A stretch of 64,000 nt of DNA from Phytohalomonas tamaricis (GCF_003012345.1 NZ_PVRV01000024.1:248001-312000), one strand, 5' to 3'. Numbered from the stretch's first letter, positions 18,572 to 28,502 are shown. The notes: a model not told the origin generated them from the sequence alone. Numbers and translations are program-made.

Positions 18572-20053
18572 TCAACCGCCATTGGCAAGGCCGGCCATCG
18601 GATTGGAGCGGTTGTTGTACTGGCCATTACCGAGCTCGATATCACCTGTATCTTGCTTAATATCCAGGCTAACCGGTTTATCTGCGCGTAACCACTTGTT
18701 GAGCGCATCGAGACTGTCAGTATCGAGTATGCCAGCTTGTTGACGCAGCGCGAGCAGGTTAAGCACGTAGTCGTAACGCGCCCCGGCATAGTTGTAGATT
18801 GCCGTATAGAGGTTTTCCTGCGCATCAAGCACATCGACAATGGTACGTGTTCCCACCTCGTAGCCATTGCGTGTCGCCTCAAGAGAGCTGCGGTTCGATT
18901 CGATGGCGCGTTTGTAGGCTGCGACAGAAAGCACGTTACTGGCAACTTGGGAGAAGTAGGACCTTACTTGCTGCGAAGCGTCACGCAACTGATCCTCGGC
19001 CTGGAACTGAGCCTGTTCAAGCAGATAGGTATTCTGACGTACCTGTGCACTGGTAGAGCCACCGGTATAGATGGGCAGGGAAAGTTGCACACCGATGGAT
19101 GCCTCTTCGCCATGACCACGCAGGTAGTCTACACTGCTGCGACTATAATCGTAGGCTGCCACGGCATCCAGCGTCGGGTAATGACCGGCACGTGCCACAT
19201 CAACATTGGCGCGGGCAATATCGATACCTGCCCGTGCAGCCTGCAATGCCAGATTCTGAGAGTTCGCCATTTCCACCCAGGCACTGCGGGAGCTTGGCTG
19301 CGGGTGCTCGATAGGCAGGTCGTCGGCAAGCCCGTCGATGCTGGCATAACGCTTGCCCGTCAAGCGTTCGAGGGCTTCAAAGTTGACCTCAAGCGTGCTT
19401 TCCTGAGCGATGCGTTCGGCACGGACCTGATCATAGCTGGCCTCGGCTTCCTGCACGTCAGTAGAGGCAATCACACCGACATTGAACTGCTCTTGTGTCT
19501 GTTCACGCTGACGGCCGATAGCGCGTTCCTCGGCGCGTAGCGCATCGAGCTGATCGCGAGCCCGTAGTACTTCGAAGTAGGCATTGGCAACATCGTAGAG
19601 CACCTGTTGGCGATCTTCGGCGAGTGTCAGCGCTTCCTGCGCCGCACTGCGCTTGGCCGCCTCCAGGTTATACCAGTTGGTCGCATCAAACAGCGCCTGG
19701 GTAGCCTGCACGCTAACAGCAGTAGAGGTGTAATGGTCATCATCCGTACCTGCATTGGTACTTGCGGCAGCTGTAGTATCTGTAGCACTGGCGGCACTAG
19801 CAGTACTAGTGCTACTCGACTGGGACTCGACCACGTCGTAGTGCGTCATACTACCGCTCGCCGTGATCTGCGGTAATAAAGCCCCGCGGGCGATGTCTAT
19901 CCCTTCTTTGGTACTACTGTATCCGGCTTGCGAGGCTGCAAGGCTTGCGTTATTGGCCAGCGCATCACGCGCGATCGTGAGCAGATCGGCTGCTTGGGCC
20001 TGGCTGGCCATCGAGATGGCAAACACCAGTGGCAGCACTCTGAACTTCGACAT
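18572..20053 (-). CDS. tolC: TolC-family outer membrane efflux protein
   Basis: Trimeric outer-membrane channel for tripartite efflux and type I secretion. The ATG at 20053 has AGGAAA upstream and gives 493 residues. It starts with a signal peptide ending AQA-AD. Two OEP repeats follow, built of long periplasmic helices, for example ANAYFEVLRARDQLDALRAE in the first and VRQNTYLLEQAQ in the second. The C-terminal tail has the TolC feature LRQQAGILDTDSLDALNKWL. A Ser/Thr/Ala-rich insertion at about residues 78-108 falls where the first outer loop is expected. No inner-membrane pump or adaptor gene is adjacent, so this is probably the general-purpose TolC. The frame is open upstream to 20176 without a start signal. 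Confidence 0.93.
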   Translation of the reverse strand: MSKFRVLPLVFAISMASQAQAADLLTIARDALANNASLAASQAGYSSTKEGIDIARGALLPQITASGSMTHYDVVESQSSSTSTASAASATDTTAAASTNAGTDDDHYTSTAVSVQATQALFDATNWYNLEAAKRSAAQEALTLAEDRQQVLYDVANAYFEVLRARDQLDALRAEERAIGRQREQTQEQFNVGVIASTDVQEAEASYDQVRAERIAQESTLEVNFEALERLTGKRYASIDGLADDLPIEHPQPSSRSAWVEMANSQNLALQAARAGIDIARANVDVARAGHYPTLDAVAAYDYSRSSVDYLRGHGEEASIGVQLSLPIYTGGSTSAQVRQNTYLLEQAQFQAEDQLRDASQQVRSYFSQVASNVLSVAAYKRAIESNRSSLEATRNGYEVGTRTIVDVLDAQENLYTAIYNYAGARYDYVLNLLALRQQAGILDTDSLDALNKWLRADKPVSLDIKQDTGDIELGNGQYNNRSNPMAGLANGG

Positions 20054-20378
20054 CGGAACTTTCCTGTTAAGGGACAGCACGGCCGTCCACGGGTTGAACG
20101 TCAGCAGAGAATAAACGCTCGAATGCGTGGCGTGGAATCGCAAGCTGCGGGCTTTCTTACGTCCTGCACGGATCATTTCAAAACGTCCCTGCGATGCATT
20201 GAGATTAATGCATGATAAGACGGTTTACATACAAGATCGAATGTTTATAAGCGTAATTCTATCGCGAACGCCAGCAAAAAATAAGTCGGCTTCTATAACC
20301 AGATAGGCGGAGTCTGCTTGTGGCAGGCTCCGCCTATCTTTATCTGCTACTCAAACGTGCAGCAGCTGTCCATGCGTC
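20054..20378. other. intergenic region between tolC and rpoS (325 bp)
   Basis: No gene is supported. It holds the tolC leader (A+T-rich around 20210-20290) and the hairpin listed separately. I saw no sRNA of the Rsm type, which some pseudomonads carry beside rpoS. Confidence 0.6.
20301..20342. terminator. stem-loop downstream of rpoS
   Basis: Twelve-bp arms AGATAGGCGGAG / CTCCGCCTATCT around a 15-nt loop, 40 nt past the rpoS stop. The rpoS-strand side has no T-run, so it may be Rho-assisted or a 3'-end stabiliser. Confidence 0.6.
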
Positions 20379-21344
20379 TTACTCGAAAATGGCATCAAGC
20401 GATAGCCCTTGCTTTTCGAGCATGCGACGCAGTTTCTTGAGCGCCTCGACCTGAATCTGACGTACACGTTCGCGTGTCAGACCGATCTCTTCACCGACTT
20501 CCTCAAGCGTTGCAGCTTCATGACCCCGCAGGCCGAAGCGTCTTACGACAACTTCCATCTGCTTTTCGGTCAGTTCCGCCAGCCATTCGTCTACATGTGC
20601 CTTGACGTCAAAGTCGACCAGATTTGACTCCGGCCCCGCTTCGGTATCATCGGCAAGCGTATCGACCAACGGCTTGTCACTTTCACCACCGAGAGGATAG
20701 TCAACGGAAGAAACCCGTTCATTCAGTCCCAACATCTTCTTGACCGTTTCTACCGGTTTATCAAGATGCTCAGCGATTTCTTCGGCGGTCGCTTCATGGT
20801 CAAGCTTTTGAGTCAGCTCGCGTGCAGCGCGCAGATAAACGTTGAGTTCCTTGACCACGTGAATCGGCAGTCGGATGGTACGGGTCTGATTCATCAACGC
20901 CCGCTCGATGGTCTGGCGAATCCACCAAGTGGCGTATGTGGAGAACCGGAAACCGCGCTCAGGATCGAATTTTTCGACAGCACGGATAAGGCCTAGGTTA
21001 CCTTCCTCGATCAGATCGAGTAGAGACAGGCCCCGGTTGAGATAGCGTCGAGAGATTTTCACTACCAGACGCAGGTTGGATTCAATCATCCGTTGACGAC
21101 CAGCGGGATCTCCCTTCTGGGCCAAACGACCGAAGTGAACTTCCTCCTCAGGCGTTAAAAGCGGCGAAAAACCGATCTCGTTAAGATAGATTTGAGTGGC
21201 ATCGAGACTTTGATGGTATTGCCGTTCCTCGCGATTCAGCGCTTTCTCAAACGCGTCCTTATCCTCCTTGTCATCGTCGAGTTCCAGCTCAACTTCATTT
21301 TCTTCGATATCGACGTCCTGCAAGTCCTGTTCAACTACGCTCAT
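20379..21344 (-). CDS. rpoS: RNA polymerase sigma factor RpoS
   Basis: Stationary-phase/general stress sigma factor. The 321-residue protein has an acidic N-terminus ([15 protein letters not shown]), region 1.2 [17 protein letters not shown], region 2 from [17 protein letters not shown] through [18 protein letters not shown] and [18 protein letters not shown], region 3 with [14 protein letters not shown], and region 4 with the helix-turn-helix [26 protein letters not shown] precedes the ATG at 21344. It is the last gene of the nlpD block. In E. coli the main rpoS promoter lies inside nlpD, and the 135-nt gap here would allow either source. Clearly RpoS rather than RpoD, by length and by region 1. 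Confidence 0.97.
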   Translation of the reverse strand: MSVVEQDLQDVDIEENEVELELDDDKEDKDAFEKALNREERQYHQSLDATQIYLNEIGFSPLLTPEEEVHFGRLAQKGDPAGRQRMIESNLRLVVKISRRYLNRGLSLLDLIEEGNLGLIRAVEKFDPERGFRFSTYATWWIRQTIERALMNQTRTIRLPIHVVKELNVYLRAARELTQKLDHEATAEEIAEHLDKPVETVKKMLGLNERVSSVDYPLGGESDKPLVDTLADDTEAGPESNLVDFDVKAHVDEWLAELTEKQMEVVVRRFGLRGHEAATLEEVGEEIGLTRERVRQIQVEALKKLRRMLEKQGLSLDAIFE

Positions 21345-21479
21345 ATCGATTTTCCCCTTATCGTCCGAAGCTTTCCATGCCCAGAAGCGGGTCGCTCGAG
21401 TTATTTTGTACTACATTAGTTCTATGGAATGCTTTTTCATCGCTGCCCACCTCGAAGGAGCAGACAGCGTCCATGGATC

Positions 21480-22496
21480 TCAGCGATCCGGTAAGAACTT
21501 CAACGGATCCTTCGGCTGGCCATCCTGGCGTATTTCGAAGTGCAGCTTGACCTGATCAGCTTCGCTACTGCCCATGGTAGCGATAACCTGACCGGTCTCC
21601 ACCACATCGTTTTCCTTGACGCGTAACGTGTCATTATGTGCATAAGCACTGAGGAAATGGTCGTTGTGTTTAAGAATGATCAGATTGCCATAACCACGAA
21701 CACCACTGCCGGCATAAACCACTATGCCCGGTCCCGCTGCTTTTACAGATTGCCCCTTTTGACCCGCGATATCAATGCCAGCGGTTAAATTCGTTTTATC
21801 TGCAAAAGTACCGACAATGTCACCCATTACCGGCCACTGCCAGTTGACGTTACTCACCGGCGTATAGGTCCGTTTTGTCGATGGCGCCACTGGCTGTTCG
21901 CCGGCCACGCTGGTGCCTGTTTCTTGCTGGGACGAGGGTTGACTGGCAGATGACGAGCCCGCTTGATCGCTCTTCTGCGATGGAGATGATGAGCTCGGTG
22001 CTGAGGCCACAGCACCAGCAGCGCCACCACTTACGGTCATTGCCGATTTGGCAGCCGTATTGCTGACATTCGGGCTAGTGCTGGGAGTGGCCTGCGGGCT
22101 GGATCCGGCGCTCTGATCAGACAAGAGCCAGGAATCATCAGTATCATCACTGCTGCCCTGCTGAGTGGTATCCCCCAAGGCAATGGTACGTACACCTGAG
22201 CTTTGATCCACTGGCCCGGTCGGGGCGGTAGTACCGTTGTCAAGACGCAGCGACTGACCAGGTTGAATATTGTACGGCGGCGCCAGATTGTTCAATTCTG
22301 CCAACTGGCGAAAGTCGATGTTCTGCTGCCAGGCGATGCTATAAATCGTGTCTCCACGCTTGACGGTGTAAAGCCCTTTCGGCGCGCTTTGATTAAACGA
22401 TGCATCTTCGATGACCGGTGCGCTGGTGTTGGACACACAACCCGTCAGGGTGACGGCCAGCGTCAGTGGAAGCCACAGGATCGTGGTCTTAGCCAT
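21480..22496 (-). CDS. nlpD: murein hydrolase activator NlpD (lipoprotein)
   Basis: Outer-membrane lipoprotein that activates the amidase AmiC during daughter-cell separation. The lipobox LTGC (lipidated Cys20) closes a short signal sequence. One LysM repeat (TVKRGDTIYSIAWQQN) binds peptidoglycan, followed by a long Ser/Gln/Ala-rich linker (about residues 100-215), then a LytM/M23 domain to the C-terminus (338 residues). The metal-site residues are degenerate (GIDIAG without the usual His, VKLHFEIR instead of HxHFE), as expected for an activator. The ATG at 22496 lies inside the end of the DUF368 gene (8-nt overlap). The open frame to 22565 is not used. Confidence 0.95.
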   Translation of the reverse strand: MAKTTILWLPLTLAVTLTGCVSNTSAPVIEDASFNQSAPKGLYTVKRGDTIYSIAWQQNIDFRQLAELNNLAPPYNIQPGQSLRLDNGTTAPTGPVDQSSGVRTIALGDTTQQGSSDDTDDSWLLSDQSAGSSPQATPSTSPNVSNTAAKSAMTVSGGAAGAVASAPSSSSPSQKSDQAGSSSASQPSSQQETGTSVAGEQPVAPSTKRTYTPVSNVNWQWPVMGDIVGTFADKTNLTAGIDIAGQKGQSVKAAGPGIVVYAGSGVRGYGNLIILKHNDHFLSAYAHNDTLRVKENDVVETGQVIATMGSSEADQVKLHFEIRQDGQPKDPLKFLPDR

Positions 22497-23442
22497 TGTC
22501 GCGATTCTCCTTGGATTCAGGCATTTGTGTTGCAGAAGACGAACGCTCACCGACCAGCATGACAAGCGCGAAACCCACCACCATCAAGGCGATGGCCAGC
22601 CACAGTTGTGCAGGCTCACCTGTGACTGAGCTGTAATCACTTGGCATCAGAAAACGATAGTCCAGCGGCACGATATCGCCATTCTCACCCAGCCGATAGC
22701 GCGTCAGCTCACGCCAAGGCCATAACGTTGGCAAGGAACCGAGAATAAAACCAATCAACAGCTGCAGCGTCGCGGCGTGGTGATGCTTGAACAGCCAGGA
22801 CAGCAAACGGGAAAACGTAAAAAGCCCCACCAGACATCCTGCCGCAAACTGGGTCAGCGTCAAGACTTCAAACCCCTTGATCGCCCCCATGACCGTGCCG
22901 TAAAGCCCCATTACCAGCAAAAGAAAACTTCCCGACACCCCCGGCAGTAACATCGCGCTGATAGCAATGGCGCCACCAAGGAACAGCACCCAGCCGCTAC
23001 TACCGCCACTAGGCAGCAAATGCGGCAACTGCGAGGCCAGAAGCACCCCAGCCAACAGCGGCAGCACATGCCAGAGCCGCCACCCATCCAGACGCTGCGC
23101 GACAACAATTGCCGATGCCAGTACCAGCCCAAAGAAAAAAGCGTTCAACAATAATGGATAAGCATCCATCAGGTAGGTAACAAAATGCGCCACCGTGATC
23201 AGACTGGTCAGAATGCCCAGCATCAAGGGTACTAAAAAGCCAAGATTGAGGTGCTCGTAAAGCCTCGTCCAGCCGCCATCCCGCCAGGCGGTAAAGGCAC
23301 TGGGGCCGAAGCGCTTGATGGTATGAATCAATTCTTCATAGATACCGGTAACAAAGGCAATAGTGCCGCCGGAAACACCAGGCACGGCGTCTGCCGCCCC
23401 CATCCCTGCGCCCTTGAGAAATAGTGAGAGCATTCGCTTCAC
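22489..23442 (-). CDS. DUF368 membrane protein, PopT-type undecaprenyl phosphate translocase candidate
   Basis: Polytopic inner-membrane protein of about 317 residues. DUF368 proteins (PopT) have been reported as undecaprenyl-phosphate translocases that recycle the lipid carrier for wall and glycan synthesis, so this role is inferred by family. Hallmarks seen are the twin Gly/Pro motifs AVPGVSGGTIAFVTG near the N-terminus and LLPGVSGSFLLLVMGLY in the middle, in an inverted-repeat topology. A GTG at 23442 with AGGAG and a 7-nt spacer overlaps the pcm stop (GTGA), which argues for coupling. The frame is open to 23535. The 3' end overlaps the nlpD start. I do not know this gene from the E. coli or P. 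aeruginosa versions of the cluster. Confidence 0.88.
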   Translation of the reverse strand: MKRMLSLFLKGAGMGAADAVPGVSGGTIAFVTGIYEELIHTIKRFGPSAFTAWRDGGWTRLYEHLNLGFLVPLMLGILTSLITVAHFVTYLMDAYPLLLNAFFFGLVLASAIVVAQRLDGWRLWHVLPLLAGVLLASQLPHLLPSGGSSGWVLFLGGAIAISAMLLPGVSGSFLLLVMGLYGTVMGAIKGFEVLTLTQFAAGCLVGLFTFSRLLSWLFKHHHAATLQLLIGFILGSLPTLWPWRELTRYRLGENGDIVPLDYRFLMPSDYSSVTGEPAQLWLAIALMVVGFALVMLVGERSSSATQMPESKENRDNG

Positions 23443-24113
23443 CGGGTAACTCCTTTTACTAGTGGCACGAATCTGACTGCCTCGAGCCGTCGTTGTTGAA
23501 AACCTTCTTTCAGGCGGCGTATCCGGGTCAGCCACTGGTTACCCTGTTCATCCTGCAACGGCGCAATCATGACGCCACCTACGGGTAATTGTGTGATCAG
23601 CGCCTGAGGAAGCGCAGGTGCGCAAGCCGTCAGCAATATCACGTCAAACGGTGCCTTATCGGCCCAACCAGCGCTGCCATCGCCATAGTGAAGCTGGATA
23701 TTATCGCCGCCAAGCCCTCTCAAGCGCTGTGCCGCAGCGTGATGAAACGACTTTATGCGCTCAATGCTGTAAACCCTCGGGACAAGCCTTGAAAGCACCA
23801 GCGTTTGATACCCCGAGCCCGTCCCGACTTCCAGCACGCATTTGGGTGCGTGCTCAAGGACACGCTCAGTCATCCGTGCGACGGTGAAAGGCCGCGATAG
23901 GGTCTGCCCATAGCCAATCGGTAATGCCGTATCTTCGTAGGCACGATGGCCAAACGCCTCGTCCAGAAATAAATGACGAGGTGCCTGGGCCATGATGTTC
24001 AACACGCACTCATTGGTGATCCCGCTATCGCGTAATCGCGCAACTAGCCGATTACGCGTACGTTGCGAGGTCATCCCGATACCGGTCAGATCATGTGGAG
24101 TGAGACAGCGCAT
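23439..24113 (-). CDS. pcm: protein-L-isoaspartate O-methyltransferase
   Basis: Repairs age-damaged isoaspartyl residues using S-adenosylmethionine. It has the SAM-binding motif [12 protein letters not shown], the substrate loop [12 protein letters not shown], and [18 protein letters not shown] in place of the common TAAP form. The start at 24113 ([17 protein letters not shown]) gives 224 residues and overlaps the surE end by 23 nt. The ATG at 24074 is the alternative. The stop overlaps the GTG of the DUF368 gene. The surE-pcm-nlpD-rpoS order is the classic gammaproteobacterial stationary-phase cluster. Confidence 0.94.
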   Translation of the reverse strand: MRCLTPHDLTGIGMTSQRTRNRLVARLRDSGITNECVLNIMAQAPRHLFLDEAFGHRAYEDTALPIGYGQTLSRPFTVARMTERVLEHAPKCVLEVGTGSGYQTLVLSRLVPRVYSIERIKSFHHAAAQRLRGLGGDNIQLHYGDGSAGWADKAPFDVILLTACAPALPQALITQLPVGGVMIAPLQDEQGNQWLTRIRRLKEGFQQRRLEAVRFVPLVKGVTR

Positions 24114-24846
24114 CAAGCCAACCCTGAACATCATCAAGCGCGTTATGGCGCGTCAGATCGGTTTGCAGCGGTGTAATCGATACAAAGCCAGCCTCGATCG
24201 CCGCAAAATCCGTATCCTCCCCTGTATCGGCATTCGGCCCCGAAGGTGCGATCCAGTAGCGCGTGCGTCCGCGTGGGTCCTCGATCGCCAACGGTTGTGC
24301 CCCGGGCGCTCGATGGCCCAGCCGCGTAACCCGAAAGCCCTTGATCTGCTCCCAAGGTAAATCGGGCACATTCACGTTCAACAAGCTACGCGGGGGTAGA
24401 TCAAGTTCTGCGGCGGCACCGGCAAGACTAGCCGCAACCCGCCCGGCCGTTTCAAAATAACGATGCCCTGCTAGAGAAATGGCAATGGCAGGCATCCCTA
24501 ACGAGCGCCCCTCCATCGCCGCCGCCACGGTGCCGGAATAGAGCACGTCGTCGCCCAGGTTGCCGCCATGATTGATACCGGAAATCACCATATCCGGCTT
24601 CTCATCCCAGATGTCACTAACCCCAAGGTAAACACAATCTGCTGGCGTGCCATCAACACTGTAAAACCCGTTATCCATCGCCATTAATGACAAAGGCTTG
24701 GATAGGGTCAGAGAGTTACTGGCCCCGCTTCGATCACGGTCGGGGGCGATCACCCTGATGCTTGCATGCGATGAAAGCGCATCATGAAGCGCTTTCAAAC
24801 CCGGCGCATGCACGCCGTCATCATTGGAAAGAAGCAGTTTGCGCAT
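24091..24846 (-). CDS. surE: 5'/3'-nucleotidase SurE
   Basis: Divalent-metal nucleoside monophosphate phosphatase (also acting on 3'-NMPs and short polyphosphates) needed for stationary-phase survival. The metal site is [12 protein letters not shown] at the extreme N-terminus, followed by [19 protein letters not shown]. The length of 251 is typical. The stop lies inside the pcm start region, and truD ends 14 nt upstream. Confidence 0.96.
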   Translation of the reverse strand: MRKLLLSNDDGVHAPGLKALHDALSSHASIRVIAPDRDRSGASNSLTLSKPLSLMAMDNGFYSVDGTPADCVYLGVSDIWDEKPDMVISGINHGGNLGDDVLYSGTVAAAMEGRSLGMPAIAISLAGHRYFETAGRVAASLAGAAAELDLPPRSLLNVNVPDLPWEQIKGFRVTRLGHRAPGAQPLAIEDPRGRTRYWIAPSGPNADTGEDTDFAAIEAGFVSITPLQTDLTRHNALDDVQGWLDALSHST

Positions 24847-24860
24847 AGTTTCGTCCCTGG

Positions 24861-25910
24861 TTATAACGTTGGATGGTCGATCAGCTCACGCAGCACCGCC
24901 GTAGCGAAGGCGCCTCGTCCAAGCGTAAAGGTCAGCCACGCACCGTCATCGTCGCAATCGAGCTGCGGCTCAGCGAGTCTGATACGTAACGCTCGACGCT
25001 CCTGCCTCAGCCCGGCGCTTTCAAGCCCCACAGCAATATCGTGATGTAACGCGGCAACGGCTTGCTCAAGTTCCGCTATTTCATTCTGGCTATCCAATGT
25101 TCCCACGCCCCACAACGCACCAGTGGGATGAATATCAAGCTGTGCCACGCGTGAACGCAGCGCCTCATCGATGCCTTCCGGCATGAAGCGACTCATGGTG
25201 CCTTCAAGATTGAACACATCGCCTTCACACGCCTCATTCCAGCTGCCGCAACGGATACGCACCGCCAATATTTCGTTGAACAGAAAGCTGCGCGCTGCTG
25301 AAAGCATCAAGCCTTGCTTATCATCACGCTTGCGCCAGCCGCGTGCGAACAACTGGCGGGCGCGAACGATGTTAGCACCGCCCCAGCCAAAGCGCTGCGG
25401 GCCAAAATAATTGGGTACGCCCTGCTCAACCAGCTGCTGCCAACGCCGCGTGAGCGCATCACGCCGCGCTGCATCGAACGCGTCCAGCGCGATACGCAGC
25501 CGAAAACGATTACCGCGATGCACGCCACGCTTCAGTTTGCGCGGATGGCGATCACTCTTCAGCAATAGCGCGCCAGCATCCGCCACACGCGCTTCCAGAT
25601 CGTCCGGTGTCGCCTTGCCCGGCAACCACAGTGATACCCACTGCCGGGTAACAGCGCTGCGGTCCTTAAGGCCACTGAAACCGACATCACGCAGCGCGAT
25701 CTCAAAGTTACGTGCCAGCCGCTTGGTCAGTTCAACCGTGTTCAACTCACGCTTTTCAAGCCACAGCCACAGATGCTCGCCTTCGCCTTCCGGCTTAAAG
25801 TCGAGCACCTCCTCGACCATGAACGCCTCTGGCGTTTGGCGATAAAGGCCTGCGCCTACCGGCTCACCGTAGGCCCGTGGCCAGTTGAATGAAGACGCGT
25901 CGTTACTCAT
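24861..25910 (-). CDS. truD: tRNA pseudouridine(13) synthase TruD
   Basis: Makes pseudouridine at position 13 of tRNA-Glu. The catalytic Asp is in [15 protein letters not shown]. Further TruD features are [12 protein letters not shown] and an [18 protein letters not shown] block near the N-terminus. The length (349) matches E. coli. The ATG overlaps the ispF stop by 4 nt, so it is translated from the same message. Confidence 0.95.
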   Translation of the reverse strand: MSNDASSFNWPRAYGEPVGAGLYRQTPEAFMVEEVLDFKPEGEGEHLWLWLEKRELNTVELTKRLARNFEIALRDVGFSGLKDRSAVTRQWVSLWLPGKATPDDLEARVADAGALLLKSDRHPRKLKRGVHRGNRFRLRIALDAFDAARRDALTRRWQQLVEQGVPNYFGPQRFGWGGANIVRARQLFARGWRKRDDKQGLMLSAARSFLFNEILAVRIRCGSWNEACEGDVFNLEGTMSRFMPEGIDEALRSRVAQLDIHPTGALWGVGTLDSQNEIAELEQAVAALHHDIAVGLESAGLRQERRALRIRLAEPQLDCDDDGAWLTFTLGRGAFATAVLRELIDHPTL

Positions 25911-26416
25911 TGAGCAATCAGCAAGACAACCGCCTCGGCAGCGATGCCTTCCTTACGCCCGGTGAAGCCAAGACCCTCACTGGTCGTTGCCTTTACATTG
26001 ACCTGCCCCACATCCACGCCAAGATCATTGGCAATCGTTTCGCGCATCGCCGTGATATGAGGGGCAAGCTTCGGTGCCTGTGCAATAACCGTGGCGTCGA
26101 CATTAGCGATGCGATAGCCCGCATCGACCACGAGCGTGACAACATGGCGCAACAAGGCGCGACTATCTGCCCCTTTCCAGGCCTCATCGGTATCCGGGAA
26201 ATGGTGCCCAATATCACCAAGCGCACAGGCGCCCAGCAAGGCATCACTGATCGTATGCAGCAGCACATCCCCGTCGGAGTGGGCAACGAAACCGTAATCG
26301 AAGGGGATACGTACCCCGCCGATCATCAAATGATCACCGGGACCAAAACGATGAACATCAAAGCCGTGCCCGATCCGCAGCGGCTGAAGGGAAGTCGTAG
26401 TGTCAGAAAGCGTCAT
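25907..26416 (-). CDS. ispF: 2-C-methyl-D-erythritol 2,4-cyclodiphosphate synthase
   Basis: Cyclising step of the MEP isoprenoid pathway. The zinc site DVH is in GHGFDVHRF, followed by [29 protein letters not shown] and the C-terminal [15 protein letters not shown]. The product is 169 residues, slightly longer than E. coli (159) because of an N-terminal extension of about ten residues. It overlaps ispD and truD by 4 nt each. Confidence 0.96.
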   Translation of the reverse strand: MTLSDTTTSLQPLRIGHGFDVHRFGPGDHLMIGGVRIPFDYGFVAHSDGDVLLHTISDALLGACALGDIGHHFPDTDEAWKGADSRALLRHVVTLVVDAGYRIANVDATVIAQAPKLAPHITAMRETIANDLGVDVGQVNVKATTSEGLGFTGRKEGIAAEAVVLLIAQ

Positions 26417-27147
26417 GTATTGTCTCGCTGCGCAGTGATAATCCAGCGCGCCAGCGCCAAATCTTCAGGATGGGTAATCTTGAGGTTATCGCGGCGACCA
26501 GGGACCAATTTCGGCGCCAGGCCAAATGCCTCGACCGCGGAAGCCTCGTCGGTAATCGTCTGTCCCGATTGGCGGGCGGTGTGTAGGGCTTCGTACAGTA
26601 GACCATAGCGAAAGGCCTGCGGCGTCAAGGCATGCCATAACCCTTCGCGTGACTCAGTGTGGCCCACTCGATGTGAGCGGTCCTGACGCTTCATCGTGTC
26701 CGCTGCTGGCGTGGCCAGCAAGCCTCCAACCTCATCGCCAATCACGCTGGCATGAAGGGTGTGCAGATCATCGACATGTACGCAGGGTCTCGCCACATCA
26801 TGCACCAGTACCCAATCGTCAGCGTGGGCGCGCCCTTGCAACGCCATCAGTGCATTTAGCACCGAATCAGCGCGCTCATCACCACCGTTGATGCGCTGCC
26901 AGTGATCGAACGGCACAAAGCGCTCCTCGAACCAGACATCTTTTTCATCGAGGCACAATATCAACCGTGCCTGCGGCCAGGCACTATGTAGCTTGGCCAG
27001 GGTATGCACGATAACGGGCTGGCCATCGAGGTCGAGATACTGCTTGGGCCTCTCGGCACGCATCCGCGTACCTTTCCCAGCCGCAGGAACAACGAGCCAT
27101 AGCGTGTCATCATTAGAGTCACGTAAGCCTGTCTCGCGGGGCATCAT
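26413..27147 (-). CDS. ispD: 2-C-methyl-D-erythritol 4-phosphate cytidylyltransferase
   Basis: Forms CDP-methylerythritol from CTP and MEP. The nucleotide loop is PAAGKGTRM, followed by [24 protein letters not shown] and [11 protein letters not shown], ending in the [11 protein letters not shown] block. The product is 244 residues. It overlaps the ftsB stop by 4 nt and the ispF start by 4 nt, so ftsB-ispD-ispF-truD behave as one coupled unit. Confidence 0.96.
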   Translation of the reverse strand: MMPRETGLRDSNDDTLWLVVPAAGKGTRMRAERPKQYLDLDGQPVIVHTLAKLHSAWPQARLILCLDEKDVWFEERFVPFDHWQRINGGDERADSVLNALMALQGRAHADDWVLVHDVARPCVHVDDLHTLHASVIGDEVGGLLATPAADTMKRQDRSHRVGHTESREGLWHALTPQAFRYGLLYEALHTARQSGQTITDEASAVEAFGLAPKLVPGRRDNLKITHPEDLALARWIITAQRDNT

Positions 27148-27449
27148 GGCTGCGCTTCCTTGGTGGCATCCACGGTGACGCCGGGTACCCAGAAGAACTG
27201 CTCATCGTTACGCACCATGCCAATATCATTACGAGCACGCTCTTCAATGGCATCGAGTCCGTTTTTCAAGTCGACGACTTCGGCTGCCAACCGATCGTTG
27301 CGTGCCTTGAGCTCAGCATTTTCATCTGCCAGCGCATCCGCGCGGGCATGGGTACGATGCAGTTCCAACAGGCCGCCTTCATCCAGCCAGAGGTGATACT
27401 GCAGCAAACCAAGCATGCCAAGCAGTATGATGAACAGCCATTTCAACAT
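27144..27449 (-). CDS. ftsB: cell division protein FtsB
   Basis: Bitopic divisome protein that forms a complex with FtsL and FtsQ. It has an N-terminal membrane helix (WLFIILLGMLGLLQYHLWL), then a periplasmic coiled coil (ADALADENAELKARNDRLAAEV) and the conserved EERARNDIGMVRNDEQFFWV. The product is 101 residues. It is the first gene of the leftward cluster, with the promoter presumably in the 170 bp before the divergent NIF3-like gene. eno, which often precedes ftsB, is not adjacent. Confidence 0.95.
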   Translation of the reverse strand: MLKWLFIILLGMLGLLQYHLWLDEGGLLELHRTHARADALADENAELKARNDRLAAEVVDLKNGLDAIEERARNDIGMVRNDEQFFWVPGVTVDATKEAQP

Positions 27450-27619
27450 GGGGTGAACCTATTCGGTATCGGGCAGTCCCGTACGTTATTACGCTATTGC
27501 TTGCCCACATGGGCAACAGGAATCGAGTGCGCGATTATGCCATCATCAAGGATAGCGCGCAGGCCGTACCGCGTTTTTTCAGTGCTGTATCCACCAGAAA
27601 GCCCATGCAGGGAGGCATG

Positions 27620-27931
27620 ATGTATAAATTATCGTTTTTTGTACCGGTTGAAGATGCCGAAAAAGTTAAAGAAGCCATCTTTGCCACCGGGGCCGGTAGC
27701 CAGGGTGATTATGAAGCCTGTTGTTATCAAATGTTGGGCCATGGCCAATTTCGCCCACGTGAGGGCGCCCACCCGCATATTGGCAAGGTAGGCGAACTCA
27801 CCCAGGTAGAAGAGTTGAAAATCGAAATGGTGTGCAGCGATGAGATCATTCATTCAGCAGTCAACGCATTGAAGGAAGCTCACCCTTACGAAGAGCCCGC
27901 CTACGAGGTCTATAAACTCGAACAGTTTTAA
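27620..27931 (+). CDS. NIF3/YqfO-like domain protein
   Basis: Small 103-residue cytosolic protein equal to the inserted middle domain of NIF3/YqfO proteins (PII-like fold). Seen are YKLSFFVPVEDAEKVKEAIF at the N-terminus, GHGQFRP in the middle and AHPYEEPAYEVYKL at the end. The metal-binding NIF3 halves are absent. The ATG at 27620 has GGAGG 4 nt upstream, and another ATG sits 3 nt earlier. The upstream open frame to 27497 is not supported. Function unknown. Converges with a Nudix gene, 13 bp apart. Confidence 0.8.
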   Translation: MYKLSFFVPVEDAEKVKEAIFATGAGSQGDYEACCYQMLGHGQFRPREGAHPHIGKVGELTQVEELKIEMVCSDEIIHSAVNALKEAHPYEEPAYEVYKLEQF

Positions 27932-27944
27932 CTTGGGCATTGCG

Positions 27945-28502
27945 TTATACCGCCGGAGGCTCATCAGCACCCTGGCGTTTACGGATATCGCTGATATGCA
28001 AAGGGAAGTGATCGTTCTTGCGGTCGGCGAAGAAGTGCTTGAGCGTCCGTTCAATCGTCGAGAAGGCCAGCGCATCCCACGGGATATCCTCCTCACGAAA
28101 TAACGCCACCTCCAGACTCTCGATACCCGCTGTAAACTCGCCCTTGAGTTCACCGCGAAAAATCATGTAAACCTGATCAATATGCGGCAGATTGATCAGT
28201 GTATAGAGAGTGACATTGTCCACTTCGGCGCCAGCTTCCTCGCGGGTTTCACGCAGTGCTGCCTCGACGGTCGTCTCAGCGTTTTCCATAAAACCGGCTG
28301 GCAGTGTCCAGTACCCGTAACGCGGCGCTATCGCCCGTTTACACAACAGCACGCGATCACCGCTTACTGGCAGCGTCCCGGCCACAATCTTGGGGTTCTG
28401 ATAATGAATGGTACCGCAGCTTTCACACAAATAACGGGGACGATCATCGCCTTCGGGAATCGCGAGGCGCACCGGGGCACCGCAGTGGCTACAGAAATTC
28501 AT
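27945..28502 (-). CDS. Nudix hydrolase with N-terminal zinc ribbon
   Basis: An N-terminal zinc ribbon (CSHCG near residue 4, CESCG near 27) is followed by a Nudix domain. The Nudix box starts at GFMENAE, runs through REAT-like RETREEAG spacing, and keeps the GX5EX7REX2EEXG pattern (about residues 70-92). The product is 185 residues. NudC-type NADH pyrophosphatases also carry a zinc ribbon but are longer and have an SQPWPFPS motif that is absent here, so the substrate is open (ADP-ribose or another nucleotide sugar). Converges with the NIF3-like gene. Confidence 0.88.
   Translation of the reverse strand: MNFCSHCGAPVRLAIPEGDDRPRYLCESCGTIHYQNPKIVAGTLPVSGDRVLLCKRAIAPRYGYWTLPAGFMENAETTVEAALRETREEAGAEVDNVTLYTLINLPHIDQVYMIFRGELKGEFTAGIESLEVALFREEDIPWDALAFSTIERTLKHFFADRKNDHFPLHISDIRKRQGADEPPAV

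Noticed and set aside
18737-19540. 267-codon open frame antisense to tolC
   Set aside because: It is inside tolC, rich in Cys/His/Arg with no domain, and has no binding site.
21480-22496. NlpD as an active M23 peptidase
   Set aside because: The metal-ligand residues are degenerate, as in NlpD activators. Peptidase activity is not supported.
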